Below are positions 18,040 to 26,758 of a stretch of 64,000 nt of DNA, piece after piece; position 1 is the stretch's first letter; each line of letters opens with the position of its first letter. The notes under the pieces are model-generated. The model was given only the letters and a program-made list of their open reading frames with translations, did no database searches and was not told the DNA's origin. The translations under genes were made by a program, and so were the position numbers. The stretch lies in NCBI RefSeq assembly GCF_032460525.1, contig NZ_CP135963.1:2418001-2482000 (forward strand), read 5' to 3'. This DNA is from Geodermatophilus sp. DSM 44513. GTDB taxonomy: Bacteria > Actinomycetota > Actinomycetes > Mycobacteriales > Geodermatophilaceae.

Positions 18040-18342
18040 GTGAGCCGGATCAACGACGTCGGCGGCATGGTGGGGTTCCCGGCGATCGTGGAGGAGCCGG
18101 ACGAGCCGGCCTTCCACGCCGACTGGGAGGCCCACGTGCTGGCCCTCAATGCCGCCCTCATCCGCCGCGGCGTCTACAACCTCGACGAGTTCCGCGACGC
18201 CATCGAGCGGATGCCGCCGGAGCGCTACCTCGCCAGCTCCTACTACGAGAAGTGGTTCACGGCCATCACCACGCTGCTGGCCGAGAAGGGCGTGGCCACG
18301 CCGGAGGAACTGGCCACGCCGGAGGAGCTGGCCGGTGCCTGA
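18040..18342 (+). CDS. Nitrile hydratase beta subunit, N-terminal half
   Basis: 100 aa from GTG at 18040. It matches the N-terminal helical half of the nitrile hydratase beta chain: start RINDVGGMVGFPAI, then HADWEAHVLALNAAL, LDEFRDAIERM and YYEKWFTAITTLLAEKG. In most nitrile hydratases this is fused to the C-terminal half; here the chain ends and the C-terminal half is the next gene, overlapping by 8 bases. The last residues are a duplicated ATPEEL made by an 18-bp tandem repeat. The order N-half, C-half, alpha is the same as in thiocyanate hydrolase (scnBAC). Acts in the cytosol. Confidence 0.85.
   Translation: MSRINDVGGMVGFPAIVEEPDEPAFHADWEAHVLALNAALIRRGVYNLDEFRDAIERMPPERYLASSYYEKWFTAITTLLAEKGVATPEELATPEELAGA
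18295..18330. repeat. 18-bp tandem duplication at the end of the beta-N gene
   Basis: GCCACGCCGGAGGAACTG is followed at once by GCCACGCCGGAGGAGCTG, giving ATPEELATPEEL at the protein C-terminus. Confidence 0.9.
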
Positions 18343-18640
18343 CCGCTTCGCGCCCGGCGACGCGGTGCGCACCAGCACCGCGGACCCGGTGTGGCACACC
18401 CGGCTGCCGCGGTACGCCCGCGGCGCCGTGGGGCAGGTGGTGGAGCTGGCCGGGCACCACCCCCTCGCCGACGACCGGGCCCGCGGCCGGGCGGGCACGA
18501 GGCAGGCCGTCTACCACGTGCGGTTCGCCGCGGCGGACCTGTTCGGCGACGGCGACCACGCCGTGACCGTGGAGCTCTGGGAGGACTACCTGGAGCCCGC
18601 AGACCACCAGCCACCCGGACAGCAGGGAGGGACACCGTGA
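18335..18640 (+). CDS. Nitrile hydratase beta subunit, C-terminal (SH3-like) half
   Basis: 101 aa from GTG at 18335, overlapping the previous gene. Sequence VPDRFAPGDAVRTSTADPVWHTRLPRYARGAVGQVVELAG..YHVRFAAADLFG..VTVELWEDYLEP is the SH3-like barrel domain of nitrile hydratase beta, with the conserved HTRLPRYARG and the C-terminal Val-Glu-Leu-Trp-Glu-x-Tyr-Leu motif. Its stop overlaps the alpha-subunit GTG (GTGA), so the three genes are translationally coupled. Confidence 0.87.
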   Translation: MPDRFAPGDAVRTSTADPVWHTRLPRYARGAVGQVVELAGHHPLADDRARGRAGTRQAVYHVRFAAADLFGDGDHAVTVELWEDYLEPADHQPPGQQGGTP

Positions 18641-19230
18641 GCGGACAGCACCACGGCAGCTCGGCGATCTCGGAGCGGGTGCGGCACGTCGAGGCGTTGC
18701 TGGAGGCGCGCGGCCTCGTGGACGCCGGGGAGATCGACCGCCGCATCGACGAGTTCCTCGCCGGGGGCTCCCCGGCCAACGGCGCGCGGATCGCCGCCCG
18801 GGCGTGGGTGGACGACGGCTTCCGCGACCGGCTGCTCACCGACGCCAATGCGGCGATCAGGGAGGTGGGCCTCACGATGGCCGGCGGCCTGCAGGAGCAG
18901 CGGCTGAAGGTGGTCGCCAACACCGAGCAGGAGCACAACGTCGTCGTCTGCACGCTGTGCTCCTGCTACCCGATCGCGCTGCTGGGGCCCTCCCCGGCCT
19001 GGTACAAGAGCGAGGCCTACCGCTCCCGGGTCGTCCGGGACCCGCGCGGGGTGCTGGCGGAGTTCGGCCTGGAGCTGCCCGCCGACGTGCGCATCAGCGT
19101 GTGGGACGCCAGCGCCGAGTCGCGGTACGTGGTGGTCCCCCGCCGGCCCGAGGGCACCGACGGGATGTCCGAGGAGCAGCTGGCCGCCCTGGTGACCCGC
19201 AAGGGCCTGATCGGCACCGCCGCCGTCTGA
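18637..19230 (+). CDS. Nitrile hydratase alpha subunit (metal-binding, cobalt-type motif)
   Basis: 197 aa from GTG at 18637. This chain carries the active-site claw VCTLCSCYP (Cys105, Cys108, Ser109, Cys110); in the family the last two cysteines are oxidised to sulfenic and sulfinic acids and bind non-corrin Co(III) or Fe(III). Thr in the second position of CTLCSC is typical of cobalt enzymes. Flanking PAWYKSEAYRSRVVRDPRGVL and RISVWDASAESRYVVVPRRP are conserved. The reaction is hydration of a nitrile to an amide, or thiocyanate hydrolysis in the scn-type relatives. No activator or cobalt chaperone gene is seen in the window. Confidence 0.92.
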   Translation: MSGQHHGSSAISERVRHVEALLEARGLVDAGEIDRRIDEFLAGGSPANGARIAARAWVDDGFRDRLLTDANAAIREVGLTMAGGLQEQRLKVVANTEQEHNVVVCTLCSCYPIALLGPSPAWYKSEAYRSRVVRDPRGVLAEFGLELPADVRISVWDASAESRYVVVPRRPEGTDGMSEEQLAALVTRKGLIGTAAV

Positions 19231-19243
19231 CCGCGCGCGTCGG

Positions 19244-20809
19244 TCAGCCGGCCGGGCGGGTCCGCAGCTCGTTCTTCTGCACCTTGCCGGTGGAGGTCTT
19301 GGGCAGCTCGCCGTAGACGAACCGCTTGGGCACCTTGAACGCCGCCAGCCGCGAGCGCACGAACGCCGCCAGGTCCGCGTCGCCGACCTCCGCCCCGGGC
19401 CGCAGCGTGACGTGGGCGACCGGCACCTCCCCCCACTTCTCGTGCGGCTCGGCGACCACGGCCGACTCCAGCACGGCGGGGTGGGCGTCCAGGGCCCGTT
19501 CCACCTCGACGGAGGAGATGTTCTCGCCGCCGGAGATGATGATGTCCTTGCTGCGGTCGCGGATCTCCAGGTAGCCGTCGGGGTGCACGACGGCGAGGTC
19601 CCCGGTGCGGAACCAGCCGGGCCCGCCGTCCGGCGCGGGCAGCGTGGCCGCCGCGGTCGCCTCCTCGTCCCGGTAGTAGCCGAGCATGACGTCGTTGCCG
19701 CGGGCGACGATCTCCCCGATCGTCGCGCCGTCGGCGGGGACGTCGGCGCCGTCGTCGGTGACCACCCGCAGCGGTTGGGCGACGATGTTGCCCACGCCCT
19801 GGCGGGCCTTGAGCTCGGCCTGCCGCTCGGCGGGCAGCTCGTCCCACTCGGGGTGCCACTGGTTGACCGCGACCGGCCCGTAGGTCTCGGTCAGCCCGTA
19901 CAGGTGGGTGACGTCCATGGCCAGCCCCGACATGCGGGCCAGCAGGGTGGGCGTGGGCGGCGCGCCACCGGTCTGCACCGCCACCCGCGGCGACAGCGGG
20001 CCGGCCTGCGCCTCCTCGGCGCTGGCGATCATGGTGAGCACGGTGGGCGCCGCGCTGAAGTGGGTGATGCCCTCGGTGCGCAGCAGCGACCAGATGCGGG
20101 CCGGGTCCACCTTGGGCAGGCACACGTGCGTGGCGCCGGCGGCCGACACCGCCCACGGGAAGCACCAGCCGTCGCAGTGGAACATCGGCAGCGTCCACAG
20201 GTACCGGCTGGTCGGGCCCAGCCCGGTGTGCAGCGCCATCGCCAGTGCCTGCAGGTGGGCACCCCGGTGGCTGTACATCACGCCCTTGGGCCGGCCCGTG
20301 GTGCCGGAGGTGTAGTTGAGCGCCAGCAGCCCGTCCTCGTCGGCGCACGGCAGCGCGAGGGGCTCCGCGGCGGCCAGCAGCTGCTCGTACTCCGCGTCCT
20401 CGCCGCCGGCCAGCACCACCGGGATGCCCACCGCGGCGGCGACCTCGGTGGCGGTCGCCGCGAACACGGCGTCCGCGAGCAGGACGGCGGCACCGGAGTG
20501 CCGCAGGACGTACTCCAGCTCCCCGGCGGACAGCCGGGTGTTGAGCGGGACCAGGACCGCCCCGGCCCACGGCACGCCGTTGTGCGCCTCGAGCATGGTG
20601 GCGCCGTTCGCGCACAGCGCGGCCACCCGGTCCCCCGGGGAGACACCCCGGGCGGCCAGCGCACCGGCCAACCGACGGGAGCGGTCGGCGAACTCGCGGT
20701 AGGTGTGCCGCCGGTCGCCGTCGACCAGGGCGGTGCGGTCGGGGAACACCCGCGCGGAGCGCTCGAGGAAGGCGGTCGGGGTCAGCGGGACGGGGCCGAA
20801 CGACGCCAT
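19244..20809 (-). CDS. AMP-dependent acyl-CoA synthetase
   Basis: 521 aa. ANL-superfamily ligase that activates a carboxylic acid via an acyl-adenylate and transfers it to CoA. P-loop YTSGTTGRPKGVMYSH, LYGLTETYGP, GDLAVVHPDGYLEIRDRSKDIIISGGENISS and the C-terminal catalytic lysine in TSTGKVQKNELR are present. The best match in style is medium/long-chain fatty-acid-CoA ligase (FadD-like). It is convergent with the nitrile hydratase operon and divergent from the asparaginase operon; a link to either is not shown. Confidence 0.92.
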   Translation of the reverse strand: MASFGPVPLTPTAFLERSARVFPDRTALVDGDRRHTYREFADRSRRLAGALAARGVSPGDRVAALCANGATMLEAHNGVPWAGAVLVPLNTRLSAGELEYVLRHSGAAVLLADAVFAATATEVAAAVGIPVVLAGGEDAEYEQLLAAAEPLALPCADEDGLLALNYTSGTTGRPKGVMYSHRGAHLQALAMALHTGLGPTSRYLWTLPMFHCDGWCFPWAVSAAGATHVCLPKVDPARIWSLLRTEGITHFSAAPTVLTMIASAEEAQAGPLSPRVAVQTGGAPPTPTLLARMSGLAMDVTHLYGLTETYGPVAVNQWHPEWDELPAERQAELKARQGVGNIVAQPLRVVTDDGADVPADGATIGEIVARGNDVMLGYYRDEEATAAATLPAPDGGPGWFRTGDLAVVHPDGYLEIRDRSKDIIISGGENISSVEVERALDAHPAVLESAVVAEPHEKWGEVPVAHVTLRPGAEVGDADLAAFVRSRLAAFKVPKRFVYGELPKTSTGKVQKNELRTRPAG

Positions 20810-20956
20810 CGGGTCTCCTCAGGGCACGGGAGCGGTTGCTCCGGGAGTGGATTGTCGGCACCCGCCCCCGCCGCCGCTCGGTGGGAGCGGTCGCGGAGGT
20901 GCGCCGTCCCCGGGGCCGTGGTCACCTGTGGTCCACGCGAGGTGGGAGGAGGGGTC

Positions 20957-21940
20957 GTGGCACGGGTGCACCTGCTCGCCACCGGCGGCACGATCGCCAG
21001 CCGGCGCACCGACGGCGGGCTGTCGGCCACCACGCCGGCGGCGGAGCTGCTGGCCACGGCCGGGGCGCTGCCGGGGATCGAGGTCACCGTCAGCGACCTG
21101 ACCACGGTGCCGAGCTTCGCGCTCACCGAGGCCGACGTGCGCGCGCTGGTCCGCGCGGTGCGCGAGCAGCTGGCCGACGGTGTGGACGGCGTCGTCGTCA
21201 CCCACGGCACCGACACGATGGAGGAGTCGGCCCTCCTCGCCGACCTGGTGCACGACGACGACCGACCGGTGGTGTTCACCGGCGCCCAGCGGCCGTTCGA
21301 CGCCCCGGCCCCTGACGGGCCGGCCAACCTGGCCGACGCGCTGCGGGTGGCCGCCGACCCCGCGGCCCGCGGCCTCGGCGTGCTGCTGGCCTTCGACGGC
21401 CTGGCGTTCGCCGCCCGCGGGGTGCGCAAGGTGGACACGCTGCGCAGCGCGGCCTTCGACGCGCCCGGCCGCGGACCGGTGCTGCGGGTCGCCGCGGGCG
21501 CCGTCCGCCCCCTGGCCCGCCCCCCGCGGTCGCCCGCCCTGCCGCTGGACCTGGGCGCGGCCCTCCCCCGCGTCGACGTCGTCGCCTGCCACCAGGGCGC
21601 GGACGACGCCCTGCTGCGCGCCGCGGTCGCCGCCGGTGCGGCCGGCGTCGTGCTGGAGGCCCTCGGGGTGGGCAACGTCCCACCGCCGGTGGCCGCGGCC
21701 GCCGCCGAGCTGGTCGCCGGTGGCACCCCGGTGCTGGTCTGCTCGCGGGTGCCCGCCGGTCCGGTCGCGCCGCTCTACGCCGGCGGCGGGGCGAGCCTGG
21801 CCCGCGACGGCGCCCTGTTCGGCGGCGACCTGAGCCCCTGGCAGGGGCGGCTGCTGCTGTCCGCCGCGCTCGCGGTGGACCCGCACGACCCGGCCGGTGT
21901 CCTGGCCGGCCACCTCGACCCGGGAGGAGAACGGGCGTGA
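20957..21940 (+). CDS. L-asparaginase
   Basis: 327 aa from GTG at 20957, after an AGGAGG site. Hydrolyses L-asparagine to aspartate and ammonia. Both threonine active-site motifs are present: [11 protein letters not shown] (nucleophile Thr10) and [13 protein letters not shown]. There is no signal peptide, so the enzyme is cytosolic. It heads a three-gene unit with overlapping stop/start GTGA into the deacetylase-fold gene. The neighbouring cyclic-imide/amide-type hydrolase suggests an amide or nitrogen-scavenging theme, together with the nearby nitrile hydratase, but that is inference. Confidence 0.9.
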   Translation: MARVHLLATGGTIASRRTDGGLSATTPAAELLATAGALPGIEVTVSDLTTVPSFALTEADVRALVRAVREQLADGVDGVVVTHGTDTMEESALLADLVHDDDRPVVFTGAQRPFDAPAPDGPANLADALRVAADPAARGLGVLLAFDGLAFAARGVRKVDTLRSAAFDAPGRGPVLRVAAGAVRPLARPPRSPALPLDLGAALPRVDVVACHQGADDALLRAAVAAGAAGVVLEALGVGNVPPPVAAAAAELVAGGTPVLVCSRVPAGPVAPLYAGGGASLARDGALFGGDLSPWQGRLLLSAALAVDPHDPAGVLAGHLDPGGERA

Positions 21941-22818
21941 CCAAGGAGGTCTTCGTGTCCTTCGGCGTCGACATCGACGCCGTCGCCGGCTGGCTGGGGT
22001 CCTACGGCGGGGAGGACTCCCCCGACGACGTCTCCCGCGGCGTGTTCGCCGGCGAGGTGGGCGTGCCGCGGATCCTGGAGCTGTTCCGCCGCGAGGGGAT
22101 CACCCAGACCTTCTTCTGGCCGGGGCACTCGATCGAGACGTTCCCCGAGCAGTTCGACGCCTGCGTGGCCGCCGGCCACGAGATCGGCGTGCACGGCTAC
22201 AGCCACGAGAACCCCATCGCGATGAGCCGCGAGCAGGAGTCCGCGGTGCTCGACCGCTGCATCGACCTGATCGGGGCGCGCGCCGGCCGCCGCCCCACCG
22301 GCTACGTCGCGCCGTGGTGGGAGTTCTCCACCGTCACCAACGAGCTGCTCCTCGAACGGGGCATCACCTACGACCACTCGCTCATGCACCGCGACTTCGA
22401 GCCGTACTACGTCCGCGTGGGCGACAGCTGGACGAAGATCGACTACTCGCAGCCGGCCGACACCTGGATGCAGCCGCTGGTGCGCGGCCGGGAGACCGAG
22501 CTGGTGGAGATCCCGGCGAACTGGTACCTCGACGACCTGCCGCCGATGATGTTCGTCAAGGCCAGCCCGAACAGCCACGGCTTCGTCAACCCGCGGCAGC
22601 TCGAGGAGATGTGGCGCGACCAGTTCGACTGGGTGTACCGCGAGCAGGACTACGCGGTGTTCACCATGACCATCCACCCCGACGTCGCCGGCCGCCCGCA
22701 GGTGCTCCTCATGCTCGAGCGGCTCATCGCGCACATCAACCGCCACGACGGCGTGCGCTGGGCGACGTTCGACGAGATCGCGCAGGACTTCCTGCGCCGC
22801 TCGCCCCGCCCGGCCTGA
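21937..22818 (+). CDS. Polysaccharide-deacetylase-fold hydrolase (PgdA/cyclic-imidase-like)
   Basis: 293 aa from GTG at 21937, overlapping the asparaginase stop. NodB-fold metal hydrolase: [14 protein letters not shown] supplies the catalytic Asp pair, and [12 protein letters not shown] the His metal ligands. The absence of a signal peptide and the motifs [23 protein letters not shown] and APWWEFS resemble the group containing H. pylori PgdA and Pseudomonas cyclic imide hydrolase, which act in the cytosol and include amide-ring hydrolases. A cyclic imide or ureide substrate fits the asparaginase neighbour better than a glycan, but this is not proven. Confidence 0.82.
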   Translation: MTKEVFVSFGVDIDAVAGWLGSYGGEDSPDDVSRGVFAGEVGVPRILELFRREGITQTFFWPGHSIETFPEQFDACVAAGHEIGVHGYSHENPIAMSREQESAVLDRCIDLIGARAGRRPTGYVAPWWEFSTVTNELLLERGITYDHSLMHRDFEPYYVRVGDSWTKIDYSQPADTWMQPLVRGRETELVEIPANWYLDDLPPMMFVKASPNSHGFVNPRQLEEMWRDQFDWVYREQDYAVFTMTIHPDVAGRPQVLLMLERLIAHINRHDGVRWATFDEIAQDFLRRSPRPA

Positions 22819-22822
22819 CCCG

Positions 22823-23338
22823 GTGTGCGGCGCCTGCGGCACCGGCCGCACCGCCCCGCCGTGGGAGGACGTGCTGGCCGGCGCCGGTCCGGCGCAGCGG
22901 GCCGCCCGGGCCGCGGCCGCCGGCCGGCTGCTGACCGGGCGGCGGCTGCGGGTCACGCCCTGGCGCGGGGGCTACCTGCTGGCCACGCCGACCGGCCGGG
23001 CCCACCCGGTCGGCTCGCTCGGCGAGCTGTGGGCGGCCGCCCGGCCGGCGGCGCCGGCACCGGAGGGACGACGGTGGGCCCGCGCCCCCGTGCCGGCCGG
23101 CTGGGACCCGCAGGCGGCGACCGTCTGGCTGGCCGCCGCCGCGCGGGCCGGCGCGGTCACCGCGGCCGAGCTCCCCGGCGGGCTGGTGGAGTTCGCACCG
23201 GACGGCACGGCGCGGGCCGCGTCCGCCCCGGACCGGGCGCGGGTCGGCGTCCGCGGGCCGGACCCGGCCGCCGCGCTGGCCGCCCTGCTGACCTTCGCCG
23301 CCGGCCCTGAGGACGACGCCCCGCCTGCCCCGCCGTGA
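22823..23338 (+). CDS. Hypothetical protein with N-terminal CxxC motif
   Basis: 171 aa from GTG at 22823, 4 bases after the hydrolase stop and so in the same operon. It begins VCGACGTGRTAPPWEDVLAG and then is Ala/Arg/Gly-rich with LRVTPWRGGYLLATPTGRAHPVGSLGELW. I do not recognise a family. The first cysteine pair (CGACG) could bind a metal or form a disulfide. Conserved placement after the asparaginase and deacetylase genes would support a role in that pathway. Confidence 0.6.
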   Translation: MCGACGTGRTAPPWEDVLAGAGPAQRAARAAAAGRLLTGRRLRVTPWRGGYLLATPTGRAHPVGSLGELWAAARPAAPAPEGRRWARAPVPAGWDPQAATVWLAAAARAGAVTAAELPGGLVEFAPDGTARAASAPDRARVGVRGPDPAAALAALLTFAAGPEDDAPPAPP

Positions 23339-23714
23339 GGACGACTGCGTGGGCCGGCACCAGCGCCAGCGGCGGCGACCGCACCGCCGAGACCGTCGAC
23401 CACGCCGTTCCGGGCGGGCGGTGCTCACTCCCGGTGTCAGGGCTCGTCTGGTCGAGTCTCCTCCGTGTCCGCGGGAATGGCCGCTCGGGGACGCCACCAC
23501 CCCCGGCTCGCCCCGAAGGCGGCTTCAGGGCCACCTCCTCCCGGGGGAGTGTGCGCTGAGGACCTGCGCTCGAGCGGGAAACCGGGCCTCGGCGCACACC
23601 GTTCGGCCGCTCGCCAGGTCCACTCACCTGCTGCTCCGAACGCCTCGACCCGTGGCCTGACGTTCCCGCGGGAACGTCCTCGCAGCTGTCCGTGAGTGGG
23701 CCGCTCCGGGACGG
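23339..23714. other. Intergenic region of 376 bases with an 18-bp perfect palindrome
   Basis: No convincing coding frame on either strand between the convergent genes 22823-23338 (+) and 23715-25577 (-). It holds the perfect palindrome ACGTTCCCGCGGGAACGT at 23660-23677, followed by CCTCG. Related strings CCGCGGGAACGTCCTCG and CCCGCGGGATCGGTCCTCG occur at 43468 and 43507, in another intergenic gap. Confidence 0.6.
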
Positions 23715-25577
23715 TCAGGGGAGTTCCTCGACCGGGCTGCCCACCGCGTCGGGCGCCCAGTCGCCGCCGTCCACCTGCGCCCAGGCCTGCCCCGGTCGCA
23801 GCAGCTCCACCCGCGCGCCGCCGTCCACGGTGCGGTGCACGACGCGCCGCTCCCAGCGGTCGCCGGGGCCGTCGTCCCCCGGCGCGCGCACGGTCAGGCC
23901 GACGGCGAGCACGCCGTCGTCGGCCGGGACGACCGCGCCGGGGCCGGCCGCCGCGCCGGGTGCGGCCACCGTCCAGACCACCTCGCCGGAGCCGTCCAGC
24001 GGGGTCTCGTACGTGCGGTCCCCCGTCCGCAGGTACGCGACCGCCGACGACGCGCCGGCGGGGACGGTCACCCGCAGCCGCAGGGTGACCTGCTCACCGG
24101 CGTCCACCCGCAGCGGCTCCACGACCGGTGGGGCCTCGTCGTCCTCCGCCAGCCGGTGCAGGGACCGCTCCGGGAAGCGGGCGGCCACCTCGAGGTCGGC
24201 CGCGCCGCGCTCGGCGGCGTAGAGCACCGGCTGGCGCAGCGACGGGTCGTTCTGCAGGAACGGCGTGTCGCTGAGGAACCCGAGGTCGCCGCGCCGCGGC
24301 AGGAACAGCACCGCGTCGTCCAGATCGGCGTCCTCGACCACCCGCTGCACCGCGCGGAAGTCCTCGGTCACCGCCCGGTGACCGGCCACCGGACCGGGCA
24401 CGGCGAGCGCGGTGAGCCCGGCCATCGCCACCACGAGGAGGACGGCGACCGGCCGGCGCCGGCGCGCCACCTGCACCAGGCCCGCCGCGCCGAACACGAC
24501 CAGCGGGACGACGACCGGCAGCCAGTAGAAGGGCCCGAACAGCGCCAGGCCCTCCCACTGGGTGCCCATCGCCCACGGCCCCCAGAACGGCAGGTAGCCC
24601 AGCGGCACGACGACGGCCAGCGCCGCGAGCGGCCGTCGGGCGGCGCCGTCCGTCCGGGCCAGGCCGAGGACGGCCAGCGCGAGGAGCACCAGCCCGCCGG
24701 CCACCCAGCCGGGCGTCCCGCGCAGGTTGGCCAGCAGGCCGGCCGCGGCGTCGGCCGGGGTGAACGGGGAGGTGTGCTGTGGGAAGACGCCGCGCTCGCC
24801 GAAGCCGAAGGTGTCCTGCGGGCCGGTGACGGTGAACGGCAGCCGGAACGCGCCCCCGACCACCGTCGCGTTGTAGACCAGCGTCAGGGCCAGCACCGGC
24901 AGCGCGCCGGCGGCGACCCGGAGCACGAGCCCCGACCGGGACAGCCCGCCCCGCTCGCGGCCCAGCAGGACGGCCAGCCCGAACGGCGCCACGGTCAGCA
25001 GCGCGTCGAAGGGCCGGGCGAAGGCGGCGACCGCGGCGACGACGCCGGCTGCGACCAGCCGCGGCGTCGAGCCCAGCCGCGCCCCGGACAGCAGCAGCAG
25101 CGCAGCACCCAGCCCCGGCACCAGGGCCGGCAGGTAGGGCAGGTAGGTGCCGCTCTGCACCAAGACGACCGGGGAGAGGGCGAACAGCCCACCGGCGGTG
25201 ACCGCGGCGACCCGGTCGCGCAGCACCTCGGCGGCCAGCAGCGCGACCAGCACCGCGGCCGCGGCGGCGCTGAGCGCCAGCGCCGCGCGCGGGGAACCGG
25301 TGAGCAGGTCGGCGGCCGCGATGACCGCCGGCCACGGCGGTGTGTACTTGAGCACCACCCGGTCGCCCACGACCGCCGAGGCCCACGGCCGGAAGGCGTC
25401 GGCCTCGGCGGGCAGGGTGACCGCGCCGGTCTGCAGCAGCTCGGCCATGGCCACGTAGACCGAGTCGTCGCGGTTGAGCGAGTAGAGCGGGAACAGGGCC
25501 GCGTTGGTCAGCACGGCCGCCGCGCCGGCGAGCAGGGCCAGGACGGCGAGCGCCGCCCGCCACCTCCCCGTCGTCAT
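23715..25577 (-). CDS. Polytopic membrane glycosyltransferase (GT-C, mannosyltransferase-like)
   Basis: 620 aa. About 11-12 membrane helices in the first 410 residues, then an extracytoplasmic C-terminal domain of about 200 residues. After helix 1 the first loop has NRDDSVYVAMAELL, the acidic motif expected for GT-C enzymes of the GT39/GT83 (ArnT, PMT) type, which transfer sugar from a polyprenyl-phosphate donor on the outer face. Hydrophilic tail includes VLYAAERGAADLEVAARFPERSLHRL. Acceptor unknown. Transcribed on its own after the CPBP gene. Confidence 0.82.
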   Translation of the reverse strand: MTTGRWRAALAVLALLAGAAAVLTNAALFPLYSLNRDDSVYVAMAELLQTGAVTLPAEADAFRPWASAVVGDRVVLKYTPPWPAVIAAADLLTGSPRAALALSAAAAAVLVALLAAEVLRDRVAAVTAGGLFALSPVVLVQSGTYLPYLPALVPGLGAALLLLSGARLGSTPRLVAAGVVAAVAAFARPFDALLTVAPFGLAVLLGRERGGLSRSGLVLRVAAGALPVLALTLVYNATVVGGAFRLPFTVTGPQDTFGFGERGVFPQHTSPFTPADAAAGLLANLRGTPGWVAGGLVLLALAVLGLARTDGAARRPLAALAVVVPLGYLPFWGPWAMGTQWEGLALFGPFYWLPVVVPLVVFGAAGLVQVARRRRPVAVLLVVAMAGLTALAVPGPVAGHRAVTEDFRAVQRVVEDADLDDAVLFLPRRGDLGFLSDTPFLQNDPSLRQPVLYAAERGAADLEVAARFPERSLHRLAEDDEAPPVVEPLRVDAGEQVTLRLRVTVPAGASSAVAYLRTGDRTYETPLDGSGEVVWTVAAPGAAAGPGAVVPADDGVLAVGLTVRAPGDDGPGDRWERRVVHRTVDGGARVELLRPGQAWAQVDGGDWAPDAVGSPVEELP

Positions 25578-25588
25578 CGGTGCCGAGT

Positions 25589-25656
25589 CTAGGAGAAGGA
25601 CCTCCTCGCCCCCCGCAGCTCGCAGGCTCGCCGCGGGCCCCTGCGAGGGGGCCGCT
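25589..25656. repeat. Dispersed intergenic hairpin element, family 1, copy B (inverted)
   Basis: Starts GAAGGACCTCCTCGCCCCCC and ends GGGCCCCTGCGAGGGGGCCG. Read on the minus strand it aligns with copies at 3439 and 62793 along its full length. It lies between the start of the glycosyltransferase gene and the stop of the CPBP gene. Confidence 0.8.
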
Positions 25657-26366
25657 CAGTCGTGTGCGGCGGCCGCCACCAGCAGGCCCAGCGTGTTCGT
25701 GGCCAGGTGCAGCAGGGCGGGGGCGAGCAGGCTGCCGCTGCGCTCCCGCAGCACGGCGAACAGCACACCGGCGGCCGCGGTGGCCAAGCAGGCGAGCAGG
25801 ACGGCGACGGCGCGCGCCGCCGGACCATCGGCCAGGTCGTTGGCCGCCAGCGCGCCGAGCGTGGGCCGCACGTGCCACAGTCCGAACACCGCCGCGGACA
25901 CCCCGATCGCGGCGGCGCGCGGCAGCAGGCGGGCCAGCGCGGCCAGCAGCACCGCGCGGAAGGCGACCTCCTCCCACAGCACGGTGCCCAGCGGGATCCG
26001 GACGAGCGCGGCGACGGCGAGCTCGGCCCCGTCGAGGCGGGCCACCCGGCCGTCGGCGAGCAGCGGCCGGAGGGCCGGTACCGCGAGCGCCGTCGCGTAG
26101 CCCGCCGCGACCACGGCCGCGCAGGCCCCGCCCCAGCGGGCGCCGGCCGCCAGCCGGCGGCGGGCCAGGCCCAGCTCGGCCCAGGACAGCCCGCTCGCCC
26201 GGGCCGCCGCGAGCAGCACGGCGGCCGCCGCCACGTTGGCCACGACGTAGGACCCCGGCCGGCCGGGCAGCCGGTGCACGAGCAGGTTGTTCCAGGCGAG
26301 CAGCACCGGCAGCAGGGCCGCGGTGAGGACCAGCACCCGGCGGTGGTCGGCTGCGTCAGCATGCAC
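25656..26366 (-). CDS. CPBP-family intramembrane metalloprotease
   Basis: 236 aa, about eight membrane helices. The Rce1/CPBP (ABI) motifs are clear: motif 1 LWEEVAFRAVLLAAL (Glu-Glu-x-x-x-Arg) and motif 2 FGLWHVRPTLGA (His), then HLATNTLGL. Family members cleave within the membrane; bacterial ones are often linked to bacteriocin handling or unknown targets. Divergent from the small membrane protein at 26369, whose start overlaps its own. Confidence 0.88.
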   Translation of the reverse strand: MHADAADHRRVLVLTAALLPVLLAWNNLLVHRLPGRPGSYVVANVAAAAVLLAAARASGLSWAELGLARRRLAAGARWGGACAAVVAAGYATALAVPALRPLLADGRVARLDGAELAVAALVRIPLGTVLWEEVAFRAVLLAALARLLPRAAAIGVSAAVFGLWHVRPTLGALAANDLADGPAARAVAVLLACLATAAAGVLFAVLRERSGSLLAPALLHLATNTLGLLVAAAAHD

Positions 26367-26368
26367 GG

Positions 26369-26758
26369 GTGGGGTCTTCCCGGGGACGACGCCGGATCAC
26401 CTGGGTCGTGGCCGCCCTCGGCTGCGCCGCCGTGGTCGCCGTCGTCGCGGTCGCCGGTGAGCTCTCCGCGGGCGCGCTGCTCGCCGTCACCGCCGCCGGT
26501 GCCGCCGTGACCGGCGTCGGACTGGCCCGGCGGGCCGGTGCGGGCGCCCCGCCGGTCGGCCGGCGCGGGCTCCCGTGGCTCGGCTGGCTGGCGGCGGCCC
26601 TGGCGTGGGAGCTGGTCACCCTGGCCGACGCCGGCCTGCCGACGCTCAGCGACCTGGCCGACCCGGTGCTGGCCTCCCCGCTCGCGCGCGGCGCCGCGAC
26701 CCTGGGGTGGCTGGCGGCCGGGGCCTGGCTGGTCACCCGTCCGCGGCGGCCCTCCTGA
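26369..26758 (+). CDS. Small membrane protein, unknown
   Basis: 129 aa from GTG at 26369. Two strong helices at the N-terminus (TWVVAALGCAAVVAVVAVAG and LLAVTAAGAAVTGVGLA), a middle segment WLGWLAAALAWELVTLADAGLPTLSDLADPVLA, and a last helix. No recognised catalytic motif. The start lies within 3 bases of the divergent CPBP start, so both promoters must lie inside the opposite gene or be very compact. Probably co-transcribed with the next small gene. Confidence 0.65.
   Translation: MGSSRGRRRITWVVAALGCAAVVAVVAVAGELSAGALLAVTAAGAAVTGVGLARRAGAGAPPVGRRGLPWLGWLAAALAWELVTLADAGLPTLSDLADPVLASPLARGAATLGWLAAGAWLVTRPRRPS

Noticed and set aside
15619..18498. 959-residue minus-strand frame opposite the ABC and nitrile hydratase genes
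   Set aside because: Composition is Arg/Gly/Gln-rich antisense; the plus strand has clear conserved motifs.
23157..23627. Possible 156-residue minus-strand gene in the gap after the Cys-rich small protein
   Set aside because: Half of it is antisense of the known gene and the rest is Arg/Pro-rich without a ribosome-binding site.
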